Below, in pieces: positions 1 through 7,440 of a stretch of 64,000 bases of DNA (position 1 is the stretch's first letter; every line of letters begins with the position of its first letter). The DNA is taken from contig JAMPFA010000001.1 in the NCBI GenBank assembly GCA_023664725.1, positions 179,451-243,450 of the forward strand. Direction: 5' to 3'. The translations under genes were made by a program, and so were the position numbers. The DNA is from Roseburia sp. (GTDB lineage: Bacteria; Bacillota; Clostridia; Lachnospirales; Lachnospiraceae). Under the pieces are notes generated by a model. It made no database searches. It worked only from the letters and a program-made list of their open reading frames with translations, and was not told the DNA's origin.

Positions 1-409
1 TATCATCAATGGGCGTTTCTCCCCTGTGATAACGTGAATACTCCCCAAAATGCCATGTCCACGCCTTTTTCTTTGGCGCATACTTAAAGCCTAACTCTTT
101 CAGTCTGTCCTTGTAGGCGTAACAGTTAAAGCACCATATCCAACTGCCGATTAACTCAATTTCCATGCTGTAACTGATAATCTGGTTTAAGACCTCTTTA
201 AATGCCTTATCCTCGGCTTCATCATTAGTTTCTCCGTCTGGCTTGTTTTCGTGGCTCATTTGGGCAAATAAGCGGTCATACTCGGCGTTGATTTGCTGTG
301 TTACCTCAACACTGCCGCCCTCATTGTCGGGGTGGTACTTCTTCAATAATTCCCTGTACCGTTTTCTCAATTCCTCAACTGTTTTTACATCTGCAAAATA
401 TTTGTCCAT
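1..409 (-). CDS. J-domain (DnaJ-like) protein, 3' end outside window
   Basis: The reverse strand encodes at least 136 residues starting MDKYFADVKTVEELRKRYRE, with a J-domain HPDN motif at about residues 26-29. The J domain covers roughly residues 1-50. The rest is a charged stretch and a Trp/Cys-rich part (GSWIWCFNCYAYKD). The start is ATG 409-407 with a CGAAAGGAG ribosome site 9 bases upstream. J domains stimulate Hsp70 ATPases; short J-domain proteins of this kind are common in conjugative elements and plasmids of Firmicutes. Together with its place outside the rpsI attachment repeat, this suggests a second mobile element to the left. The role in that element is unknown. Confidence 0.75.
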   Translation of the reverse strand, partial: MDKYFADVKTVEELRKRYRELLKKYHPDNEGGSVEVTQQINAEYDRLFAQMSHENKPDGETNDEAEDKAFKEVLNQIISYSMEIELIGSWIWCFNCYAYKDRLKELGFKYAPKKKAWTWHFGEYSRYHRGETPIDD

Positions 410-449
410 GTGTTCATGCTCCTTTCGTTGGCGTTTAGTTTTATGCAAC

Positions 450-486
450 AAAAAAGAGAGTTTCTTTAACGACTAACTCTCAAAAA
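450..486 (-). terminator. Hairpin with T run upstream of the J-domain gene
   Basis: On the reverse strand GAGAGTT (481-475) pairs with AACTCTC (462-456) around a 12-base loop and is followed by TTTTTTG. It lies about 45 bases upstream of the J-domain start, so it either ends an upstream transcript or acts as a leader attenuator. Confidence 0.55.
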
Positions 487-757
487 GTCGTGAAGATTGA
501 CCGCCGCCATATAAGAGGGGTGGCGTTCATAACTATGATTTTGTTTCAAGGGTATTGAAAGCAACTTACCCAAAAATATATATAGGAATTTCCCCTATAC
601 TGCGCCTGATATTTGGTGCTTATTGGTGTTTATTTGGTGTTTAAAGTTACAACAAGATACAAAAAAATAGAATAAACAAGAACAGTCAATACTGCTGAAA
701 TGTTGAATTTATGGGAACTTGTGAAAAGTTAGAAAAAGATAGAAAACGTGGTAGTCA
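487..757. other. Gene-free AT-rich end of the presumed left-hand element, with TTGGTG repeats
   Basis: No open frame with family resemblance is seen. Three copies of (T)TTGGTG occur at about 10-11 base spacing (611-618, 622-628, 632-639). Phased short direct repeats near an attachment site are the usual look of integrase arm-binding sites, so this may be the end of a conjugative element. That is inference. Confidence 0.4.
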
Positions 758-774
758 GTTCTCGAAGAGATAAT
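758..774. repeat. Left attachment repeat (rpsI 3' end)
   Basis: 17-bp copy of the attachment core. Its left flank reads CAG TTC TCG AAG AGA TAA, that is QFSKR-stop, but the codons before that do not encode S9. This copy is therefore a junction between two elements or an element-carried copy rather than the native gene end. Confidence 0.85.
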
Positions 775-862
775 CTGCGGTCAACGCAAGAATACAGAAA
801 AGCCCGATTTACAAGGGTTACAGAAGTTGTGGAAAGTTGCAAAATGTGTTGGAAATTACATC

Positions 863-894
863 GTATGCAACACATATGCAGCAGGTATGCAACA
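863..894. repeat. Tandem GTATGCAACA repeats, probable integrase arm sites (left)
   Basis: GTATGCAACA occurs at 863-872 and 885-894, 22 bases apart and in the same orientation. A third copy sits at 9908-9917 near the other end. CAGGTATGCAACA (13 bases) is shared between 882-894 and 9905-9917. Their place just inside both attachment repeats is that of arm-type binding sites of tyrosine integrases. Confidence 0.6.
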
Positions 895-952
895 AATATA
901 TCAATGATATGTATAGGACATTTTCAGAGCAATCTGGGAATGTCCTTTCGTA

Positions 953-2008
953 TTATATTCGATTAATCGCATCCACTAACTCCTTAATATCAAAGTGGGT
1001 ATATACCTTTTCTGTAAGTGTCATAGCTCCGGAGTGCCCCACAATCTTCTTGATAATCGTCTGATCTACACCGGCTTCTGCCAACATGGACACACATGTG
1101 TGTCTGCAACAGTGAGGTGTGCGATTAATCTTTAACTGTTCCATTAATGGATGGAAGTAGCTGTCATAATAGTTTCTGTAAGTGAAATGCTTTCCGTCTT
1201 CCGTATGAAGCAGATATTCACAGTCAGGACAGGATTCGTACCAACTCTTGTAGAAAGGAAGAACCCTATCTGCAATGGGTACTTTTCGGATGCCGTTTTC
1301 CGTTTTACTGCTGATTACATCAAAGTATTGTTCATCGAGGTGAACATGTTTCTTTTTCAAATCAAGCAATTCTTAAATTCTGACTCCGTTGTAGAGAAGC
1401 ATCAAAACAATCTGATAATACTTATCGTCCTTCTGTTCCCAGATTCTCTCAATTTCATCTTTCTCAAATTTGTTTCTATCATACTTATTCGGGTTGCGGT
1501 CTTTATACTGTGCTACATCCACAAAACTTGAATAATCTTTGTTGCAAATATCATTTTTTAAGGCGTAATCGTAAAGCTGATTGAAAAGCACTTTGATTTT
1601 CCTGAGAGTAGGATAATTCTTACCACAGGTATCAATGACATTTTGCAAATCAACTAATCGAATATCCTTAAAAACTTTGTTGTAAAGGGTGCCGCAGGCT
1701 TTATAGGATGCGGTATATCCTTTGACATTGGATTCGGATACAGTAGGATATTTACGCTTGGACCATTCTTCATATACATCAGAGAAGGTCATCTTGGCAG
1801 CTTTGGTATCGAATGGATTATTGTTGTACTCTGCAAGCATTTGTAAGCCTTCAGCTCTTGTAGCAGCGTATCCAATTGTAATCATATCCTGAACCTGTTT
1901 GTCCTTTTTCTTATCATAGTGCCAGCCTGTTGTCTTCCTGACCTGATAAGGTTTTCTTCTTTTCCCGGAAAGTTTTACAACGCTTCCGTATCCGTTGGGT
2001 AACTTCAT
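953..2008 (-). pseudogene. Tyrosine integrase interrupted by an in-frame TAA
   Basis: The two halves are in the same frame: residues up to YNGVRI, then TAA (1375-1373), then ELLDLKKKHVHLDEQY. Family members read ...GVRISELL..., so a single change (for example TCA to TAA) right after the catalytic box-I arginine explains the stop. The second half keeps HCCRH, GHS and the tyrosine nucleophile (VYTHFD). The true start is probably ATG 2008 (MKLPNGYGSV), with AAGGA 9 bases upstream, rather than ATG 2017. The N-terminal part is the arm-binding and core-binding region of Tn916/lambda-type integrases. Unless the TAA is read through or Int is supplied by another element, site-specific recombination should be lost. 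Confidence 0.85.
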
Positions 2009-2064
2009 AAGCACCATTCCTTTCGCTTTGAATTCAGCAAGCTGATAGCGAAACAGAGTAGCTG

Positions 2065-2499
2065 CTAATCCTCATGGATTGTTTTTGTTACACTTGGGCG
2101 TATGGTTTTCCAAATCTCATAATTATCTTTTGTCTGACTGCCGGATAAAAGTAATTCTTTCATTGCTTGCCAGTCTTTTAAAAATTGTACAAGATTTTTG
2201 TTGTCGAAGAATATTCCTGGTTCGCCATCTACCTCTTTAATTGATACATTGAATACTTCATCAATGGCAAAGAGGAGAGGGAGTACATCGCCATCAGCCT
2301 TAATGTCAAACTCAACTAATGAGTTTACATTGACATTAAGTGCTTCGGCGATTTTCCTAAGCTGTTCAGGTTTTGGAATATTCTTGCCTAATTCATACTT
2401 TCGGATGGCAACTTCGTGGATGCCACACGCTTCTCCAAGTTCTTTTTGAGTTAATCCTCGAAATGTACGGATTAGCTTAATCTTTTTATCTGTATTCAT
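2065..2499 (-). CDS. XRE-family HTH repressor of the mobile element
   Basis: 144-residue protein. A Cro/C1-type helix-turn-helix occupies about residues 4-60 (IKLIRTFRGLTQKELGEACG, then HEVAIRKYELGKNIPKPEQL), followed by a short unrecognised C-terminal part. Start ATG 2499 is preferred over 2523 because AGGAGG lies 8 bases upstream. It is divergent from the excisionase-like gene and in line with the integrase, the usual place of the repressor that controls excision and mobilization. The inducing signal is unknown. Confidence 0.8.
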   Translation of the reverse strand: MNTDKKIKLIRTFRGLTQKELGEACGIHEVAIRKYELGKNIPKPEQLRKIAEALNVNVNSLVEFDIKADGDVLPLLFAIDEVFNVSIKEVDGEPGIFFDNKNLVQFLKDWQAMKELLLSGSQTKDNYEIWKTIRPSVTKTIHED

Positions 2500-2609
2500 C
2501 TTACCAACCTCCTGTACAGCCAATCTAACATATTAAAAATGAATTGTCAACATTATTATTAACACTATTGACAGAGCAAAAAATGCTCTATATGCAGGAG
2601 GTGGTAGAA

Positions 2610-2852
2610 ATGCCAGAGGTACAATATAAGGTTGATTTACCAGCTTTTACAGGACGGAATGTACCAATCAAAGAAATTGCGCAGGCAATGGGGAAGGATG
2701 CACAGTATGTAAGGGTTGGACTTCAACAGGGAATTCTCAAATTCGGAACGGCAATTAAAGTAGGTAACTCAAATGAGTTCAGCTACTATTGTCCGGATAA
2801 GAAAGTATGGGAAGAAACAGGTTACTTCAGAGATGTATCGGAAGCGGTATAG
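2610..2852 (+). CDS. Excisionase-like small DNA-binding protein
   Basis: 80 residues, starting MPEVQYKVDLPAFTGRNVPI, with a winged-helix or MerR-like HTH (VPIKEIAQAMGKDAQYVRVGLQ) as in excisionases of Firmicute integrative elements. The start at ATG 2610 is fixed by AGGAGG (2596-2601) 8 bases upstream. It is divergent from the repressor gene with about 110 bases between starts, so both promoters likely overlap there. The Xis role is inferred from size, HTH and position. Confidence 0.6.
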   Translation: MPEVQYKVDLPAFTGRNVPIKEIAQAMGKDAQYVRVGLQQGILKFGTAIKVGNSNEFSYYCPDKKVWEETGYFRDVSEAV

Positions 2853-2940
2853 ATTAGGTTAGGAAAGGATGTGGTCACGATGGATAGATATATCAGTATG
2901 GAAGGTAGCTAATATACATCGACGAAGTATGCTTCTTGTC

Positions 2941-3043
2941 GGTGCAACCCTCGGAGAGCCCCCGCAGATTTGGCGCAGACAATGGCACATTGGATGTGAC
3001 AAATCTGCTAGGGGGTTATCATCTTCGGCAGAGCCGAGATGAT
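2941..3043 (+). other. Probable oriT: two strong inverted repeats before the relaxase gene
   Basis: CCCCCGCAGATTTG (2959-2972) pairs with CAAATCTGC-TA-GGGGG (3000-3015) around 27 bases. Immediately after, ATCATCTTCGGC pairs with GCCGAGATGAT (3018-3043) around a tiny loop. MobV relaxases nick at inverted repeats just upstream of their own gene, and this 230-bp gap (2853-3085) holds no other recognisable gene. The nick site cannot be placed by eye. Confidence 0.55.
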
Positions 3044-3085
3044 AAGCGAGTGGGAAATCTGATTTAAGAAGGAAGGAGAGGTGCT

Positions 3086-4456
3086 ATGGATAATGTTTCT
3101 TACTCGGCACACATTAGCAATGGAAAGAGCGCCATAACAAGTAAGAGCAAATTGCTTGGAGTAGCAAAACACAATTTGCGAAAGTATAAATCGCCGGAAT
3201 ACAGTTCCAATAATATTTTGCTTTTGAGAGGAACGGAAGATTTGTATCAGGATGTGAAGAATGTCTATCATCAGGAATTTGATGAAGCGGTACAACAATA
3301 TAATCAAAAGCAAAAGCGAGCTGACAGACGGATAGAGGATTACTTTGAGCATGTAGTCAATTTGGATCAGGATATGGCAGTTGAGATTATTTTTCAATGC
3401 GGAGATAAGAAATTCTGGGAAGAACATGCGGATAAAAAGGAAAAGATGTACAATGTGCATGCTTATCTGTTATCCACAATGGAAAAACTTCTTCCGAATT
3501 TCAAAGTGGCAAATGCGATAATACACTTTGATGAAGCAAGTCCTCATATGCATGTGATAGGAGTTCCTGTATGGGAAGGTGCTCAAAAGGGACTGACAAA
3601 GAAGGTATCCAAGCGTAATGTTTTCACACCAGAAAGTTTATCTGTAATACTACAGGATAAATTAAGGGAAGAAGCAGGTTCGTGTTTCAAGTTCAATGTG
3701 AAGGAAGAACTTGCTGAGAAAAAGCGGGGACGGAATCAAGACTTGACGGTTATGGAATATAAAGTCGTCAAAGCAACTGAGCATTTGGAAGAATTACAAA
3801 GGGAAGTTGTGGATGTAGATAATCAATTATTTACATCAAAACTTGCTTACCGTCAGGTGCAGCGTGAGAATGAAGACGAGCTTAGAGAAATCAAACAAGA
3901 GATTTCTGAAAAGCAAAGTGAAAATCTTAAACTGGATTATGCTATTTCTTATAAGAGGGATAAGCTGGAGGAATACGAGGATGAGATATCCAAGTGGGAA
4001 CAGTTTAAGAATACACTGAAAACGCTTAAAGAGTATATTTCAGCATATCTTCCGTTATCACCGCTAATTGAAGAATTTGCAAATTGTGTAGAGCATAAGA
4101 AGGATATTGAAGCCGGAAACAGTTTCAGAGGTCTGCTAAATGCGTTGGGGTACTTCCTAAGAGCATTTAAAGAATTGATTGTTGATGGCATGTGTTGGTT
4201 TCCAAGGCTTATGCGATGGAAAACGAGTAAAGGGGAAGTTGCGCCGGTATTCTCGGACTATAAGAATGAAGGTTATGATTACCGATTGAAAGCATATATG
4301 AATGTTGTAACAAAAGAAAAGTACAGCATAGACAGCATTCAGGAGGAAATTAAGCCGGAGAACCGAATTGGTACGCTGGAACAGTTGGAACAAGGGATTG
4401 TGGCAGCAGAAGAGATGGTGCGAGAGGTGGAGAGGACGAGGATACGGGAGAGGTAA
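3086..4456 (+). CDS. MobV-family relaxase (plasmid mobilization/recombination protein)
   Basis: 456 residues. The N-terminal catalytic half (about 1-215) includes the MobV metal-binding motif HFDEASPHMH; the C-terminal half is a coiled coil of Glu/Lys repeats (about 225-320) and a charged tail. The protein would nick oriT and stay attached to the transferred strand's 5' end. The start is supported by AAGGAAGGAG upstream, and a strong terminator follows at 4461-4510. With no coupling protein or type IV secretion genes in the element, it must use another element's conjugation machinery, perhaps that of the neighbour to the left. Confidence 0.88.
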   Translation: MDNVSYSAHISNGKSAITSKSKLLGVAKHNLRKYKSPEYSSNNILLLRGTEDLYQDVKNVYHQEFDEAVQQYNQKQKRADRRIEDYFEHVVNLDQDMAVEIIFQCGDKKFWEEHADKKEKMYNVHAYLLSTMEKLLPNFKVANAIIHFDEASPHMHVIGVPVWEGAQKGLTKKVSKRNVFTPESLSVILQDKLREEAGSCFKFNVKEELAEKKRGRNQDLTVMEYKVVKATEHLEELQREVVDVDNQLFTSKLAYRQVQRENEDELREIKQEISEKQSENLKLDYAISYKRDKLEEYEDEISKWEQFKNTLKTLKEYISAYLPLSPLIEEFANCVEHKKDIEAGNSFRGLLNALGYFLRAFKELIVDGMCWFPRLMRWKTSKGEVAPVFSDYKNEGYDYRLKAYMNVVTKEKYSIDSIQEEIKPENRIGTLEQLEQGIVAAEEMVREVERTRIRER

Positions 4457-4460
4457 TGAT

Positions 4461-4510
4461 AAGCCGGATGCTATTTGGTAGAAGTTCAAATAGCGTCTGG
4501 CTTTTTTCTT
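4461..4510 (+). terminator. Rho-independent terminator after the relaxase gene
   Basis: AGCCGGATGCTATTTG (4462-4477) pairs with CAAATAGCGTCTGGCT (4487-4502), with two G-T wobbles, followed by a T run. It separates the mobilization module from the defence cargo. Confidence 0.85.
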
Positions 4511-4619
4511 ATTTAAATGGTTGAATGCGTGATGATTTTGTGCAAAGAAATACTATTAAATAAGGTGATTGTATTTAGCAAATTATCCAACGAAAAGAAC
4601 ACATGTTTGTTGAAAATGC

Positions 4620-4648
4620 TTGCAATTATTCAGATAAATGAATATAAT
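4620..4648 (+). promoter_or_regulatory. Sigma-A promoter of the restriction/AAA-ATPase operon
   Basis: TTGCAA (4620-4625), a 17-base spacer and a perfect TATAAT (4643-4648) lie 26 bases before the start of the small HTH gene. No other promoter of this quality is seen before the downstream genes, which are separated by 26, 11 and 29 bases. Confidence 0.7.
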
Positions 4649-4674
4649 AGTAGATAGAATTAAGGAGGCAGGAT

Positions 4675-4842
4675 ATGGAATATTTAACAACATTAGAAAT
4701 GTCGGAAAAATGGGGCATATCAGCAAGAAGAATAGCATTATTATGTGAGCAGGGACGTATTGCAGGAGTTGAGAAAAAAGGAAAAACATGGTTAATTCCA
4801 GAAGAGTCAGAGAAGCCTGCGGATAAAAGAAAGATTATGTGA
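4675..4842 (+). CDS. 55-residue HTH protein, candidate controller of the restriction operon
   Basis: The protein begins MEYLTTLEMSEKWGISARRI and continues through ALLCEQGRIAGVEKKGKTWLIPEE. This is an excisionase/MerR-like helix-turn-helix with a short wing (GKTWLIP). TAAGGAGG lies upstream at good spacing. It is the first gene of the cargo operon, 26 bases before the methylase gene. Position and size recall controller (C) proteins of restriction systems, but those are usually XRE-type and this fold differs. Function is inferred only from context. Confidence 0.7.
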   Translation: MEYLTTLEMSEKWGISARRIALLCEQGRIAGVEKKGKTWLIPEESEKPADKRKIM

Positions 4843-4868
4843 TTGTGTAAATATAAGGAGGAATCGAC

Positions 4869-5720
4869 ATGAATCCGATGATTAAGTATAGAGGTGGAAA
4901 ATCCAAGGAAATCTCTCATTTTGTGAATAGTATGCCAGCTAAATATAATAGATACATAGAGCCCTTTTTTGGTGGCGGCGCATTATATTTCTTTCTAGAG
5001 CCGGATAGAGCGATTGTTAATGATGTAAATACAAAATTATACTCATTTTATCAAGGGATGAAGGAAGATTATCCAAAAGCAAGAGTTCAACTTGATGCAT
5101 TACAAATGATATATGAGAATAATCAAAAGAAATATGAAGAGCTGAAGAGACAACATCCAGAAGAAAGGATGGAAAATAAAAATGAAGAATTGTACTATAA
5201 AATAAGAGATATGTTCAATAAAAAAGTAGAACCAGAATATTTGGATTCTGTAATTTATTTTTTTATAAATAAAACAGCATATTCAGGGATGATAAGATAT
5301 AATTCCAGTGGTGAATTTAATGTTCCGTTTGGTAGATATAAGAATTTAAACACAAAGTTGATTACGGAGGAACATTACAATTTATTGAGACGAACAGAGA
5401 TATATAATTACGATTATTCAGAAATCTTTAATATGGCACAGGCAGATGATTTTATTTTTTTGGATCCACCATATGATTGTGTCTTTAGTGATTATGGAAA
5501 TGAAGCATATAAAAATGGTTTTGGAGAGGAAGAACATAGAAGATTGGCAAATGATTTTATGAATCTGCCCTGCAAAGCGCTTTTAGTGATTGGAAAAACT
5601 CCATTAACAGAAGAATTATATGGAACGCACATAGTTGAGGAGTATGAAAAATCGTATGCAGTTAATATAAGAAATAGATTTAAAGCAGATGCAAAGCATA
5701 TCATTGTGACTAATTACTAG
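4869..5720 (+). CDS. D12-class adenine-N6 DNA methyltransferase
   Basis: 283 residues. The N-terminal KYRGGKSKE and EPFFGGGALYF (about residues 31-41) form the SAM-binding site; the catalytic motif DPPY is at 199-202. This arrangement (SAM motif first, DPPY near residue 200) is that of the Dam/DpnM D12 family, which methylates adenine, often in GATC. It sits 11 bases before an AlwI-family endonuclease gene and is surely its protecting partner. AlwI cuts beside GGATC, so one methylase modifying the GATC core would protect both strands of that asymmetric site. The exact specificity here is inference. Confidence 0.88.
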   Translation: MNPMIKYRGGKSKEISHFVNSMPAKYNRYIEPFFGGGALYFFLEPDRAIVNDVNTKLYSFYQGMKEDYPKARVQLDALQMIYENNQKKYEELKRQHPEERMENKNEELYYKIRDMFNKKVEPEYLDSVIYFFINKTAYSGMIRYNSSGEFNVPFGRYKNLNTKLITEEHYNLLRRTEIYNYDYSEIFNMAQADDFIFLDPPYDCVFSDYGNEAYKNGFGEEEHRRLANDFMNLPCKALLVIGKTPLTEELYGTHIVEEYEKSYAVNIRNRFKADAKHIIVTNY

Positions 5721-5731
5721 GAGGATTGCAA

Positions 5732-7411
5732 ATGGCATATTTAAAGAGTAAGACATTATTTTTTACAACTTCACCTCGTTCTCCGTTAAAGATGATTCCT
5801 GAAATAGAAGTGCTACATAGTAATTTTGAGGGGAAAGTATGGAATACAGATACTCAAGTAGCATTTATCAAGAAATTAGCTGAAGGTAGCGATTTTGAAG
5901 GACAGGGTTCAGAGAAAGATATGGCATTAAGTGCGAGAGACAGAATTACTCGTGCACCTAAAGCACTTGGATTTGTTGATTTAAAGCCAGTTATTAAGTT
6001 GACGGGACCAGGCGAAAAATTAATTAGTGACAAAAGAACAGAGGAAGTATTATTAAGGCAACTTTTAAAGTTTCAATTACCTTCTCCATATCATAAGGAA
6101 CCAGAAGATTTTAATGGATTATTTGGAGTAAAACCGTATCTTGAAATATTCAGACTTATTTATGAACTTGGTACAGTTAGTTTTGATGAACTGATGATTT
6201 TTGGTATGCAACTAACTCATTACAACAAATTTGAACAGGTTGTTTCTGGAATAAAGCAGTTTAGAAGCATGAAAACATATGCTGAAGTCAGTTATAAGAT
6301 TTTTAGAGGGACATATCTTCGGAACGAGGTAGAAAAAATATATCAAGAGGATATACATGAAGGTAATACAAAAACAAGAGAATCAAGAGATAAGTCTCTT
6401 GATAAATTCGTTAAAACCAAAGCAAGCAATATGAGAGATTATGCAGACGCTTGTTTCAGATATTTGCGTGCGACAGGAATGGTCGAAATATCACAGAGAG
6501 GACATTCACTTTCAATAATGCCAGAAAAGAAGGCTGAGGTAGAATATTTTCTTCATACAGTTGACCGAAAACCTGTGTACATAGATGATGAAGAAAAATA
6601 TAAAGAGTATCTTTTTGATACGACAATTCCGACACTGTACTCAGATGATAGAGATAGATTATTAAAACAAGTTGTAGGAATTACAGGAACTACCAAGGAT
6701 GTATCTGCTAAAACTACAGAAGAATTGAAAGATATTCTTGAAGATGCAATCGTTACAAAGAAAACAAAAATAGTAAATGAGCAGATAAAAAGTTTGAAAG
6801 AATATAGAGATTATGCTGATGTAATGACTGTTTTTGATGATATTAAGAAGAATGCATTTTATGATGTTCCGCTTATGTTGGAATGGAATACTTGGCGTGC
6901 TATGACGATGCTTGATGGTGGAGATATTAAGGCAAATCTGAGATTTGATGATAAGGGACAACCTATGTCAACTGCAGTGGGAAATATGGCAGATATTGTA
7001 TGTGATTATGGTGATTTTGAATTAGCGGTTGAGGTTACGATGCAATCAGGACAAAAGCAGTATGAAATGGAAGGTGAGCCAGTGTCTAGGCATTTGGCTA
7101 AATTAAAGAAGGAAACAGGGAAAGATGCATTTTGCTTGTTTATAGCTCCGAAGATTAATGAATCTTGTATAGCATATTTTTACGCACTGCATACTATGAA
7201 TATTGCATTTTATGGTGGGCAATCAGTTATAGTTCCTTTAGAGTTAGATGTGTTTGTTAATATGGTTGAGCAATCATATAGAGCTGGTTATGTACCTAAT
7301 TCGGAACAAGTGAAAAGAATATTTGAATATTCTATGGAACAGGTAAAAGTATCAAAAGACGAAAATGAATGGTATACAAAGATAAAAGAAAAAGCGTTGA
7401 ACTGGTTATAG
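5732..7411 (+). CDS. AlwI-family type IIS restriction endonuclease
   Basis: 559 residues from ATG 5732 (AGGAGG 7 bases upstream). The N-terminus SKTLFFTTSPRSPLKMIPE and the C-terminal catalytic-looking block VEVTMQSG...QYEMEGEPVSRH (Glu at about 434) match the AlwI/BstNBI-type enzymes as I know them. These bind an asymmetric site and cut a few bases to one side, sometimes nicking one strand only. The paired methylase just upstream supports a complete restriction-modification unit. No frame disruption is seen. Confirming the family and the cleavage type needs a profile search. Confidence 0.8.
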   Translation: MAYLKSKTLFFTTSPRSPLKMIPEIEVLHSNFEGKVWNTDTQVAFIKKLAEGSDFEGQGSEKDMALSARDRITRAPKALGFVDLKPVIKLTGPGEKLISDKRTEEVLLRQLLKFQLPSPYHKEPEDFNGLFGVKPYLEIFRLIYELGTVSFDELMIFGMQLTHYNKFEQVVSGIKQFRSMKTYAEVSYKIFRGTYLRNEVEKIYQEDIHEGNTKTRESRDKSLDKFVKTKASNMRDYADACFRYLRATGMVEISQRGHSLSIMPEKKAEVEYFLHTVDRKPVYIDDEEKYKEYLFDTTIPTLYSDDRDRLLKQVVGITGTTKDVSAKTTEELKDILEDAIVTKKTKIVNEQIKSLKEYRDYADVMTVFDDIKKNAFYDVPLMLEWNTWRAMTMLDGGDIKANLRFDDKGQPMSTAVGNMADIVCDYGDFELAVEVTMQSGQKQYEMEGEPVSRHLAKLKKETGKDAFCLFIAPKINESCIAYFYALHTMNIAFYGGQSVIVPLELDVFVNMVEQSYRAGYVPNSEQVKRIFEYSMEQVKVSKDENEWYTKIKEKALNWL

Positions 7412-7440
7412 TATTGAAATTGGTGAGGTATATTGGGCTT

